The notes under the pieces: model-generated
What the model saw: only the letters and a program-made list of their open reading frames with translations
Told to the model about the DNA's origin: nothing
The model's database searches: none
Program-made: the position numbers and the translations under genes
From: Asticcacaulis excentricus
GTDB taxonomy: Bacteria; Pseudomonadota; Alphaproteobacteria; Caulobacterales; Caulobacteraceae
Direction: 5' to 3'
NCBI RefSeq assembly: GCF_003966695.1
Contig: NZ_AP018829.1
Coordinates: 186,001 to 250,000, forward strand
DNA: 64,000 bases
Shown: piece by piece, positions 44,720 through 53,407 of the stretch
Layout of the letters: each line of letters begins with the position of its first letter
Position numbering within the stretch: position 1 is the first letter of the stretch

Positions 44720-47700
44720 TTAAAACTGCGCGCGCACATTCAGACTCAGGGTGCGCCCGTCATAATCATTGACGCGGGGCAGGCGCGGATCGCTCTGAAA
44801 CTGTGAACGGCGCGCATCGCTCAGATTGAAAGCATCGAGCGAGACGGTAAAACCAGACTTCAGGCGATAGGAGGCCGAGGCATCGACCTGCCCGCGCGAT
44901 TTGACGCGGCTGGACGAGCCGAAAAAGGTGTTGACCCCGGCAAGGGTATATTCGTCGCGATAATTATAGACGACGCGCACCCCAAATCGCGGCGTTTCAT
45001 AATAGCCGATCAGATTATAGGTCCGTTCGGAAACGCCCGGCAGCACCGAACGGGTGCCATCGGCGACGCGACCGGCCACGCGCGTATAGGCCAGATTGGC
45101 CACACCCCCCAGATACCGCCACGCCCCCGGCAGGAAGTCGAAGGTTTGCTGCACGCTCAGTTCAAGTCCATCGACGGTAAGCGGACTGTCCTGATTGAAA
45201 TTGCCGCTGGCGGTTATGACGGCGGGCTGTCCGTTTACGAACTGATCACTCAGGCATTGGCCCCCTTCAATGCGCAGGTGCCCCAGACCAAAGGCGGTGG
45301 CGTCCGCCGGACACAGGCGCTCCAGCCGCCATTCCGGCGCGATCAGATTGGTGATCCGTTTGCGAAACAGGGCCAGCGATACCAGACTGCCGGGCCTGTT
45401 ATACCATTCCAGCGACAGGTCCTGCGCATTGGACGTATAGGGTCTGAGATCGTAGCCGCCATAGACGATCGCATAGCCATTGGACGTCGCCGAAACGCTG
45501 GTGGCCGGGCTGAGATTTCGGGGCTGCGGCCGCGAAAACGTCTTGTAGGCCGCCAGACGCAGCACCAGATCATCGCGTAACCCGGCGCGAATCTGTACGG
45601 AGGGCAGCCACTGGCTGTGGGTCTGGGTAAAGGTGGCGGGCTGATAGCCCACCTCACCCGTGCGGCGCTCCTGACGATTGAGCGTTGTAATGACCTGCTG
45701 CGTTGCCTCATGGCGCGTGCCCCACAAAAGGGTCAGCGGCAGGGCAGATACGCGGCTCTGGAACTCACCCTGAAGAAAGACCGCCCGCGTCTCGGTGGCG
45801 ACGGTGAAATTGTTCGAGGCGTAGTAGGTGTTGTAGGGATCGTTGATCCAGCCGGTGGGATTGAGCTGATCCGAGGGTGACACTTGCAGCGGCCGCAGTC
45901 GCGCGGCCGTGCGGGCAAAGTCCGCCTGACGAAAGCCGGTGAGATGGCCAGGGGCCACGCCACCGAAGAAGTCGCGGATGCCGCTGTCGCCCAGCAAGCT
46001 GTCGTCAATCGCGTCCACGCGAATGCCCTTGGCGCTTGTGCGGTAACCTTCGGAGGCAAACACCGTGCGTTCAAACCGCACGCCGCCGCTGAGGGCTTCC
46101 AGCCCGGCTACGCCGATCCGCTGCCGCGCATCGAACTGCGCGGCATCGAGACGGTTATCGGCATAGCCGGAGCTGCCCGACACCACGATCTGATCACCCT
46201 GCGCGTTCTGGTGAAAGGAGGCGTTGGCGGGGCCAAGCCATTGCCAGGGACCCGGCGTTACGACAATCGCCGCGCTGTTAAGCGAGAGGCGGTAATCGGC
46301 GATATCGGGGCCCCCCGACTGAAGCGTGCCGCTCAACCCGTTGTCAGGCCGCGCCGCTGTGCGCCAGTCAATCTGCGTCTGCTCATAGACATTGCGGCCG
46401 CGTGAGGTGACCAGCGTCCCCGTCAGGGTCGTGCGTTCCGAAGCCCACGCCACACGGCTGTCCACGCTCCACGCCTGTTGTTGGGCGGGTTCGGAGCGCG
46501 AGGAAAGATTGACCTGTGGTGTGGCGAAGCTGAACTGATCGACATAGGCCGTACCGCCGGGCAACCGCGCGACGCCCACCTGAGGCACCACCTGACCGCC
46601 CTTGGGCCGCAGGTCGATTTCGACCAGATCCAGATGATTTTCGTCAAGCCGTCTCTGCGTAAAAAAACCGCTGATCCCAAAGGTCAGGCGACCGCGCCGG
46701 TATTGCCCCCCCAGCGCCGTCGAAAACAGCCGGCCACTGTTATAGCGCGTGACCTGCCGGATATCCGACGGAAACAGCACGCCGGATTGCCCCAGACGCC
46801 CCGTGCCGACCTGACTGCACACATGTCCTGAGCGACAGGTGCCATCGGCGGCATAGGGTGCGTAGTAGTCTGCGTAAAGACTGGCAAAATCGGCGGTATC
46901 TTCGCTTAAGGGCGTGTACTGAAAGACGATGGAATCGCGCCGGAAACGTTCGCGCTTATAGGCCAGAGTGGCGTAAAGCCCCAGAGACTCGCTCAGGCGG
47001 GCATTGTAGCCAAGACTGAACGCCGGTGTCAGGCTTTTGCCGAGATCGTTATATTCCCACGACAGCCGGGCCTGTCCGCCGGGCTTGCGGCTGAGGGCGG
47101 GCTGAATCTCCAGATCCATATTGCCGCTCAAGCCGCCGGAGGCATCGCCCGGCCCCAGGGTTTTTACGACCCTGATCGACGTAAAGATGTCGGAATGAAA
47201 GGCCCCCAGCGGGGTCGAACTGTCCAGCACAGGATCGGCAAAGGCCTGCCCGTTAATGGTGATGCGGGCATAGGTGCCGGGCAGCCCCCGCAGATTGACC
47301 GTTGCCGATCGCGCATCGGCCTCGCGATTGATCTGCACGCCGGTGATCCTCTGCGCCGCCTCACCAATATTGAGATCGGGAAACCGCCCCAGACCGTCCG
47401 AAGAGATGGCATCCGAAACACCCACTGCCGTGCGCTTGATCTGCACGGCATCGGCATAGCTGCGCCGGAAGCCGGTGACCACGATCAGGGCAGGCGGCGT
47501 CTCGACAACGGGCTCCGGCACGGGCGCTGAAATCGCCTGCCGCACGATCAGGGCCGTCTCGCTGCCCTTGCGCCGCAGGGTGAGCGGCGTCCCGGCCAAC
47601 AGGCGCGCCAGCGCCGTTTCGGGGGCCATTTTACCGCGCACAGAGGGGGTGTCGATCCCGTCAAGGTCGCTGCTATTGGCCAGAATTTGCCAGCCAGACT

Positions 47701-47851
47701 GCCGCGCAAAGCGCATGACGGACTCAGGCGCCGGCCCCGCCGGTATATCAAAAGGTTTTTCCTGAGACTGAGTCTGGGCCTGCACAGCGGACACGCTGAG
47801 GCCCAGCCACAGAAGACTGGCCGACAACCCCGATTTGCAAAAGGGGACCAT
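44720..47851 (-). CDS. TonB-dependent receptor with N-terminal STN signalling domain
   Basis: A 1,043-residue FecA-type transducer. After the signal (…VSAVQAQ) an STN (secretin/TonB N-terminal) domain spans about 35-105 (FDIPAGPAPESVMRFARQSG…LARLLAGTPLTLRR), then Ton box ALIVVTGF, plug and barrel ending LNVRAQF. The STN domain contacts FecR in the periplasm, so substrate binding should trigger the sigma factor encoded upstream. Four Cys in the barrel loops (CRSGHVC and two later) could form disulphides. The fecI-fecR-receptor-receptor order on one strand fits a self-activating uptake system. Confidence 0.93.
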   Translation of the reverse strand: MVPFCKSGLSASLLWLGLSVSAVQAQTQSQEKPFDIPAGPAPESVMRFARQSGWQILANSSDLDGIDTPSVRGKMAPETALARLLAGTPLTLRRKGSETALIVRQAISAPVPEPVVETPPALIVVTGFRRSYADAVQIKRTAVGVSDAISSDGLGRFPDLNIGEAAQRITGVQINREADARSATVNLRGLPGTYARITINGQAFADPVLDSSTPLGAFHSDIFTSIRVVKTLGPGDASGGLSGNMDLEIQPALSRKPGGQARLSWEYNDLGKSLTPAFSLGYNARLSESLGLYATLAYKRERFRRDSIVFQYTPLSEDTADFASLYADYYAPYAADGTCRSGHVCSQVGTGRLGQSGVLFPSDIRQVTRYNSGRLFSTALGGQYRRGRLTFGISGFFTQRRLDENHLDLVEIDLRPKGGQVVPQVGVARLPGGTAYVDQFSFATPQVNLSSRSEPAQQQAWSVDSRVAWASERTTLTGTLVTSRGRNVYEQTQIDWRTAARPDNGLSGTLQSGGPDIADYRLSLNSAAIVVTPGPWQWLGPANASFHQNAQGDQIVVSGSSGYADNRLDAAQFDARQRIGVAGLEALSGGVRFERTVFASEGYRTSAKGIRVDAIDDSLLGDSGIRDFFGGVAPGHLTGFRQADFARTAARLRPLQVSPSDQLNPTGWINDPYNTYYASNNFTVATETRAVFLQGEFQSRVSALPLTLLWGTRHEATQQVITTLNRQERRTGEVGYQPATFTQTHSQWLPSVQIRAGLRDDLVLRLAAYKTFSRPQPRNLSPATSVSATSNGYAIVYGGYDLRPYTSNAQDLSLEWYNRPGSLVSLALFRKRITNLIAPEWRLERLCPADATAFGLGHLRIEGGQCLSDQFVNGQPAVITASGNFNQDSPLTVDGLELSVQQTFDFLPGAWRYLGGVANLAYTRVAGRVADGTRSVLPGVSERTYNLIGYYETPRFGVRVVYNYRDEYTLAGVNTFFGSSSRVKSRGQVDASASYRLKSGFTVSLDAFNLSDARRSQFQSDPRLPRVNDYDGRTLSLNVRAQF

Positions 47852-47934
47852 CCTGCGGTGCCCTCACCCGTCGTTTGTTATTATAGCCGCAACGATAGAG
47901 CACCGGCCGCCTTTCCACAATCCGGGAGAGGTGT

Positions 47935-48888
47935 CTAATCCGGACGGCGGCCAATATCGATGCGGTCCGCCGATACGCTGACGGGCACCCCCATCAGCTC
48001 ATGCACGTTTTCGGCAAACTTTTCCGGTTGGCTGAGCCCGTACTGACCCACCAGCTTGCGCCGCGACAGCGCTGGGTCGGCAATATAGATCTTGGTGCGG
48101 TTATAGCGATTGAATTCCTCTGCCGCCTCGGCCAGCGACTGATTGGCCAGAACGATGCGGCCTTCGCGCCACGCCAGCTTACGCGACACCTCGGACGGGT
48201 CTGAGCGCACGGACACGGCGTTCTGAGCGATGTGCCCCGCCTCACCCGCCCGAAGCCTTGTGGACGTGCCGTTCTCGGTGACTTCCACCACCCCCTCGGT
48301 GACGAGCACCTCTGCCCCCTCGCCGCGCAAGCGGACGCTGAAGGCTGTGCCGACCGCACGCACGGAGACGGAACCGGCAGTGACGACAAACGGGCGTTGA
48401 GGGTTTTTGGCGACCTGAAACAGCGCCTCGCCCTTCACCAGCGTCACCTGACGCCGCTCTGGCGTCATCCTGACCTCTATACGGCTATCGCTGTTCAGGC
48501 TGACCAGCGAGCGGTCTTCGAGCGGATGATTGCTGATTTCGCCCAGACCGGTCTCAAGAACAAGCGTTGCCACCGGTGTCTGAAATGCCCGCAATCCGAC
48601 AAAGGCGGCCGCCGCACAGGCGGCGATCGCCCCGCCCATGACGAGACGCCGATCGGGACGCCAGCCGCTTCGTTTCACTGCGACCGGTAAAACCATCGGT
48701 GGCGTGAGGTCGGTATCCATCGCGGCCTGATCCAGTCGCTGCCACAGGGCCTGTGCGCGCAGATACGCCCCCTGTTCGCGCGTACCCCGGTCGTACCAGT
48801 CGTTAAACGCCTGCTGAAGTTCCTCGTTCAACGGGCCTGACGCCTGTCGCACCACCCAGTCGAGGGCCTGTTCGTCAATACGGGACAT
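47935..48888 (-). CDS. FecR-type anti-sigma/signal transducer
   Basis: A 317-residue inner-membrane protein. The cytoplasmic N-terminus (residues 1-80, LDWVVRQASGPLNEELQQAF…W) is the DUF4880-type sigma-binding part; one membrane helix at about 83-101 (MGGAIAACAAAAFVGLRAF), then the periplasmic FecR domain (115-215, ..VRAVGTAFSVRLRGEGAEVL) and a C-terminal STN-contacting domain (…LVGQYGLSQPEKFAENVHEL). It overlaps the sigma gene by 14 bases and precedes the STN receptor by 83 bases. Confidence 0.93.
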   Translation of the reverse strand: MSRIDEQALDWVVRQASGPLNEELQQAFNDWYDRGTREQGAYLRAQALWQRLDQAAMDTDLTPPMVLPVAVKRSGWRPDRRLVMGGAIAACAAAAFVGLRAFQTPVATLVLETGLGEISNHPLEDRSLVSLNSDSRIEVRMTPERRQVTLVKGEALFQVAKNPQRPFVVTAGSVSVRAVGTAFSVRLRGEGAEVLVTEGVVEVTENGTSTRLRAGEAGHIAQNAVSVRSDPSEVSRKLAWREGRIVLANQSLAEAAEEFNRYNRTKIYIADPALSRRKLVGQYGLSQPEKFAENVHELMGVPVSVSADRIDIGRRPD

Positions 48889-49468
48889 GGTCGGCGGTCT
48901 CAGGGCCAGACGGTTGCCCGCCGGCGCTTGCTGACAGTCCGGAGCCGGCGGCAGGCCCCTGCGCCACCAGAGCGGAAATGATCCGCATCCCCTTCATGGT
49001 TTCCTTTTCGACGATGTTCTCCGACAGGCCCAGACGCGCCGCCGTTTCGGCCTGCGACAGGCCCTGCACTTTTCGCAGACGGAATACGTCCTGACAGCGA
49101 CCGGGCAGGCTGGCGATAACCCCCAGTGCCCAGCGCAATTCAGACCGCAGAGCGGTCACCCGCTCGGGTCCGGGCTGCGTGTCGGCGATCAGTTCGTCCA
49201 TATTGGGCATCGCGCCAATCTTTACAATCTGGTCGCGGCGGACCTGGTCGATAATGAGGTTGCGCGCGGTCTGGAACAGATAGCCGCGCGGGTCATGGAT
49301 ATGGTCGGTTGACGTCAGTTTCAGCAAACGAAAATAGACGTCCTGAATGAGGTCGTCCAGATCCTCCGCACTGCGGCAAAAGCGTCGGACCTTGGTACGC
49401 AGCTCGGCCTCATAAGGGAGAATCTCGGAACTCACCCAGGAGACGATTTCCGGGTCAGCCCCGCGCAT
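48875..49468 (-). CDS. FecI-like ECF sigma factor
   Basis: A 197-residue sigma factor of region 2 plus region 4 only. Region 2: RRFCRSAEDLDDLIQDVYFR…DPRGYLFQTARNLIIDQVRR; region 4: LPGRCQDVFRLRKVQGLSQAETAARLGLSENIVEKETMKGM. The N-terminus is MRGADPEIVS, with GGAG upstream of the ATG at 49,468. Together with FecR and the STN receptor it would turn on the receptor genes when substrate is present. It ends with a Gly/Ser-rich tail of about 25 residues. Confidence 0.92.
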   Translation of the reverse strand: MRGADPEIVSWVSSEILPYEAELRTKVRRFCRSAEDLDDLIQDVYFRLLKLTSTDHIHDPRGYLFQTARNLIIDQVRRDQIVKIGAMPNMDELIADTQPGPERVTALRSELRWALGVIASLPGRCQDVFRLRKVQGLSQAETAARLGLSENIVEKETMKGMRIISALVAQGPAAGSGLSASAGGQPSGPETADHVPY

Positions 49469-49629
49469 AGCGGTGGCTCCTGTGGTGTACAACGGGCGAG
49501 GTAAATATTTCCGCCGTCAAATGCGCACACGCCCCCATTATTTTCAGGCCCTGCTCAGTCCGCAGGGTAATGCGGTAGGTCCGCAGCGTAAACGGGGCTG
49601 CACAGGAAGTGGCAACATAAGACCTCCGC

Positions 49630-50073
49630 CTATTCAAGGGGCACCGCGGCCACGGCGGCCCGCGCGCAGGTGTCGGCCAGCCCATGATCGGTATCGGCAA
49701 CGGCCAGACCGCCAACCAGCCGACCGCCCTTATACAGCGGCAGGGAACCGCCATGCGCATTATACTGGTCCGCATGGGCGGCGATAAAGGTCGCAAAATC
49801 GCTATCGGTCTTTTCACGCTGTTCCAGTTCGGCTCCGGAGGCGGCGTATTTTACCGCTGTCGCCGCCTTGCGCGGGGCCGCCACGGGGGCCTTTGGCGAG
49901 CCGTCGGCGCGCAGAATGACAACGGGAACGCCCTGCGCATCGACGACCGCTGCGCTCACCGCCGCCCCACGGGACTCGCAGGCCACTAGGGCAGCCCTGG
50001 CCAGATCCATAGACCGGGACAGCGGCAGGTCAGACACAACCGCTGACGAACTCAGGAGCGCAAAAACAATCAT
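49630..50073 (-). CDS. GlcG/HbpS-family protein, exported
   Basis: A 147-residue protein with a probable signal peptide (MIVFALLSSSAVVSD) and the GlcG/HbpS fold: LARAALVACESRGAAVSAAVVDAQGVPVVILRADGS, and HADQYNAHGGSLPLYKGGRLVGGLAVAD, then the AD…D…A end. Some members bind haem, others sit in glycolate or propanediol loci without known function. It lies between the third receptor and the sigma gene on the same strand; haem or a small acid are both possible ligands. Confidence 0.8.
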   Translation of the reverse strand: MIVFALLSSSAVVSDLPLSRSMDLARAALVACESRGAAVSAAVVDAQGVPVVILRADGSPKAPVAAPRKAATAVKYAASGAELEQREKTDSDFATFIAAHADQYNAHGGSLPLYKGGRLVGGLAVADTDHGLADTCARAAVAAVPLE

Positions 50074-50121
50074 AAGAGTCTCACTCAGGCGTGACGCAAC
50101 GGGACAAAAGCATACACAAAA

Positions 50122-50156
50122 GGCAGGGCCCGCCGTAGAAGACGCCGGGCCCTGCC
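50122..50156 (-). terminator. Intrinsic terminator of the third receptor gene
   Basis: GGCAGGGCCC (50,122-50,131) pairs perfectly with GGGCCCTGCC (50,147-50,156), 8 bases after the receptor stop. On the minus strand it is followed by TTTTGTGT. It isolates the receptor gene from the GlcG gene. Confidence 0.8.
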
Positions 50157-50163
50157 CCTCTCC

Positions 50164-53022
50164 TTAAAACTTGCCGCGTATACCGAGCTTCACCGTGCGG
50201 CCATCATACTTGGCATAGTCCAGCCGCGTATCCTTGCCATCGCCGAAGCGGCCCGACACGTCTTCGAAATAGTCATAGCCAAGTGTGTCAGACAGGTTGA
50301 GAACATCAAGCCGCACTTCGAGATTTTCGCTGATCTTGTAGCTGATATTGCCGTCAAGATAGCCTGCACCGGCACGCCAGCGTTGGAGGTCCGATCCATT
50401 CGGACCGGTTTCAATGATGTTACGGTCCTTGTAATTGTAGGTCAGGCGGATGCCCAGCGGGCCCTTTTCGTAGTAACCGGTGAGGCTGTAGGAATATTCA
50501 GGGATGGTGTTGACATTCAGCGTGCGGCCATCCGTCGTGCGGTAGTCATAGCCGCTGGAATTGACATGGGTGTAGCTGGCCAACGCCCCCAACCCGTCCC
50601 ACGGGGCGGGCAGGAAGTTGAAGCTTTGCTGGTAGGCCAGTTCATAGCCATCCAGCTCGATGGTGCCCGCATTGTAATAGGTCGCCAGCGTAATCAGCAG
50701 ATTGGGGTCCACCTTGCCATTGGCGTCATAGTAGATATTGGCCAGCGACGTGTCGGGCAGGCCCAGACTCCCAAACTTCACCTGAGTCGTCTGCGAAACC
50801 GTGGTGTCCACCAGCTTCTTTTTGAAGAAGCCCGCACTGACGAGGCTGCCGCGACCAAAATACCATTCCAGACCCGTATCCCAGTTGGTCGAAATCTGCG
50901 GCTTAAGGCCCGGATTCCCCGAGGTGGCGTAGGTATTGTAGATATTGGGGATGACCGTTTGCGCGGCGATCAGGGAGAGCGAGGCGCGGGTGATGGTCTT
51001 GCCCCAAGAGCCGCGCCAGATCAGCTTGTCGCTCAGATCATAAGCGAAGCTGACCGAGGGCGTGGTGTTGTCATAGCTGCTGGTTTCCTGATTGGGCAGG
51101 TAGGTATTATTGGCACCCGTCTTCTTGTAATTGTCGATCGTGGTATCCGTCTGCGAATAGCGCACACCGGCATTGACGCGCAGCGTGCGCTCAAAGACCT
51201 GTCCTTCGAAATCGGATTGCAGGAAGGCGGAGGTGATCGCCTCTTCAGCCGTGAAGCTGGTCGAGAGATCAATCGGCGAGTCCAGAGCCGCGCCGATGGG
51301 GTTGAGTATTCCCACCGTGTAGCCGCGCGAGAAGGTCGCCCAGGCGTTCGGATAATTGTCACCGATGACGAGATTGTCGAGCGGCACCGAGCGCAGCATG
51401 GCCGCGCGCAAACCGGCCGCGCCCACCGCATTGAGACGTGCCGTCGCCAGCGCCGTGCCGTTGCGCTTGGTTTTCTGCTTGGTGGTGCGCGTATAGACCA
51501 GCCCACCCTTCAGGTGACCCGTCCAGCCGGCCGGCAGCTTGTAATCCCAATCCGCAATCAGACGCCCGTTCAGTTCCTTGTCCACTTCGCGGTTCCAGTC
51601 GAGCGCGGTGGAGAAGTCCTCAAAATTGGCGGGGTTGGTAAAATCGGTACCCGGCGCACTCAGCCCCGGATACACATGGTCGCCGCCATAGGTGATGGTG
51701 GTGGTCACGCCGTAAATATTGGAGACAATGCGTTTGTTGTCGTAACGGGCACCGCTGCGCGACGTGCCGATCTGACCGGTCAGCTTCAAGGTGTCGCTGA
51801 CATCGTATTTCCCATTCAGCGAGACATAGCCGAACTTGGTTTCGGAGTCATAGAAATAGCTTTCCCCCAGATAGGAGGTGTTGCCAAACGTGCCTTCGAG
51901 CAGGTTGCTGCCCTTATCGAGCGTCACATTGATCGGCACCAGCCCGTTGTGCCCGCTCGTTCCCGGACGCGCCGCCATATTGGTGGTGCGGGTATTGCGG
52001 ATAGGCAGGCCGAAGGTGAATTCGTCGCGCTCGTCCGTCAGGTGGGAAAAGAGGAAGTCGAGGCTAAGGTCCAGTTTGTCGCGCTTGTACTGTACCGAAG
52101 ACACGAAGCCGGTACGCGAGCGGTCATTCTGCGCGCCGTAATAGCGGTAAAAGCGCGGCAAATAGCCATTATCGATGACTGTGCGGTTGGGAAGCATGGC
52201 CGCCGCGCGCGGGTCATCCCAATCCAGACCAAAGGTGAAAGGTCCGTTCATCGAACCCAGCGTGCCGCCATAGTTGAACGGATTATTCGCCCGATAGTTG
52301 GAGTTATAGCCGCCCGTGGCCTCGAACCCCGACTTCATATTGACGCTGTTCGAGTGCGCCACGCCCAACAGAAAGCCCCAGTCACCCCAGGTTTGCGAAT
52401 AGAGGCCAAACACATTGGGATCGAGGTGCTGCGAAGCGGTGTTGTACGACGCAATAGCTGAATAACGCAGATTACGACGCCCGCCATTGTCGAAGGGACG
52501 CGGCGTTTGCAGATCGACCACACCGCCAATCCCCCCCTCTTCCAGTTCGGCCAGCGGCGTCTTGTAAAAATCCACGCGGCCAAACAGTTCCGAGGCGAAC
52601 ACATCGTAGTTGAAAGAGCGGGAGGAACCGCCCGCGCTCGATGAGGAGGTGGTGCGCACCGGCGCGCCATTAATCGTTGTCACGGCATATTCGGAACCCA
52701 AACCGCGGATCGAAATGCGCTGGCCTTCGTTGGACGCCCCGTCGCGCTGCAGATAGACACCCGGTATCCGTTGCAGCGCTTCGGCCACATTAGCTTCCGG
52801 AAACTTGCCGATATCTTCTGCGACGATCGAGTCGCGTGTCACAATGGCTTGCTTCTTGAGGTTCAGTGATTTTTGCAGCGATGAGCGAAACCCGGTAACG
52901 ATAACCTCGGTGACCTCGTTAGAGGCTGTGGCCGATGACGGCGCTTCCTGAGCCCAGACGGCTGATGTGACGCCGAACCCCATGGTCAGGATGGTCGTTA
53001 ATAAAAGAGACTGTTTAGTCAT
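50164..53022 (-). CDS. TonB-dependent receptor (third, glycan type)
   Basis: A 952-residue outer-membrane transporter with signal MTKQSLLLTTILTMGFGVTSAVWAQ, Ton box TEVIVTGF, plug (DSIVAEDIGKFPEANVAEAL; QRIPGVYLQRDGASNEGQRI) and a long barrel ending GIRGKF. No STN domain. Its plug is of a different subgroup (SLxxSLNLKKQA…VAEDIGKFPEANVAEALQR) from the two above, a type common for plant-polysaccharide oligomers in Caulobacterales. The ATG at 53,022 follows GGGGAG; an in-frame extension of 43 residues upstream is arginine-rich and not signal-like. A palindrome shared with the KduI promoter lies 219 bases upstream. Confidence 0.93.
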   Translation of the reverse strand: MTKQSLLLTTILTMGFGVTSAVWAQEAPSSATASNEVTEVIVTGFRSSLQKSLNLKKQAIVTRDSIVAEDIGKFPEANVAEALQRIPGVYLQRDGASNEGQRISIRGLGSEYAVTTINGAPVRTTSSSSAGGSSRSFNYDVFASELFGRVDFYKTPLAELEEGGIGGVVDLQTPRPFDNGGRRNLRYSAIASYNTASQHLDPNVFGLYSQTWGDWGFLLGVAHSNSVNMKSGFEATGGYNSNYRANNPFNYGGTLGSMNGPFTFGLDWDDPRAAAMLPNRTVIDNGYLPRFYRYYGAQNDRSRTGFVSSVQYKRDKLDLSLDFLFSHLTDERDEFTFGLPIRNTRTTNMAARPGTSGHNGLVPINVTLDKGSNLLEGTFGNTSYLGESYFYDSETKFGYVSLNGKYDVSDTLKLTGQIGTSRSGARYDNKRIVSNIYGVTTTITYGGDHVYPGLSAPGTDFTNPANFEDFSTALDWNREVDKELNGRLIADWDYKLPAGWTGHLKGGLVYTRTTKQKTKRNGTALATARLNAVGAAGLRAAMLRSVPLDNLVIGDNYPNAWATFSRGYTVGILNPIGAALDSPIDLSTSFTAEEAITSAFLQSDFEGQVFERTLRVNAGVRYSQTDTTIDNYKKTGANNTYLPNQETSSYDNTTPSVSFAYDLSDKLIWRGSWGKTITRASLSLIAAQTVIPNIYNTYATSGNPGLKPQISTNWDTGLEWYFGRGSLVSAGFFKKKLVDTTVSQTTQVKFGSLGLPDTSLANIYYDANGKVDPNLLITLATYYNAGTIELDGYELAYQQSFNFLPAPWDGLGALASYTHVNSSGYDYRTTDGRTLNVNTIPEYSYSLTGYYEKGPLGIRLTYNYKDRNIIETGPNGSDLQRWRAGAGYLDGNISYKISENLEVRLDVLNLSDTLGYDYFEDVSGRFGDGKDTRLDYAKYDGRTVKLGIRGKF

Positions 53023-53240
53023 GGCGATGCTCCCCGTGTCGGCGCGTGGCCGCACAAATACTTCGCGTCTGGCACGACGCGTTGCGACAAAGTCGCTTGT
53101 TGTTGTGATCATTGAGGTGTGGCGGCCCTTTAGTCGGAAGCCGGTTCCCACCTTGAAGTCGATTTCATGTTTTCTACCCCGTTAACTGGCGCTTCTACAC
53201 TCTGAACCGAGTCATAACACAAAATGAGACGCTGCAATAT

Positions 53241-53255
53241 ATATCGGGACGATAT
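53241..53255. promoter_or_regulatory. Candidate operator ATATCG-GGA-CGATAT upstream of the third receptor
   Basis: ATATCG (53,241-53,246) and CGATAT (53,250-53,255) form a perfect palindrome with a 3-base spacer. A near copy, ATATCG-TGA-CGAATA, lies at 57,930-57,944 upstream of KduI, and a half-copy (ATATCG) at 53,334-53,339. A separate 6-5-6 palindrome ATCTCA…TGAGAT lies at 53,274-53,290. The 385-base gap holds no gene and is AT-rich, consistent with a regulated promoter. The binding protein is not identified. Confidence 0.5.
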
Positions 53256-53407
53256 TGTATGACGAAAGGCCCATATCTCACATTTTGAGATCGCCCCGTG
53301 GCGTCGTTGCATCATATGAGACGATACATTCATATATCGGAACAACACATATTGCGCCGCCGGAAGGGCATACCGTTGAAAAAAGGCCGTCCTCTGTGCT
53401 CACCGAC

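Noticed and set aside
50383-52461. Open frame of nearly 700 codons on the plus strand
   Set aside because: It is antisense to the third TonB-dependent receptor, has no ribosome-binding site or family resemblance, and arises from codon bias of the receptor gene.
53274-53290. Palindrome ATCTCA-N5-TGAGAT as operator
   Set aside because: It is perfect but has no second copy in the locus, so I list it only as a note within the receptor promoter region.
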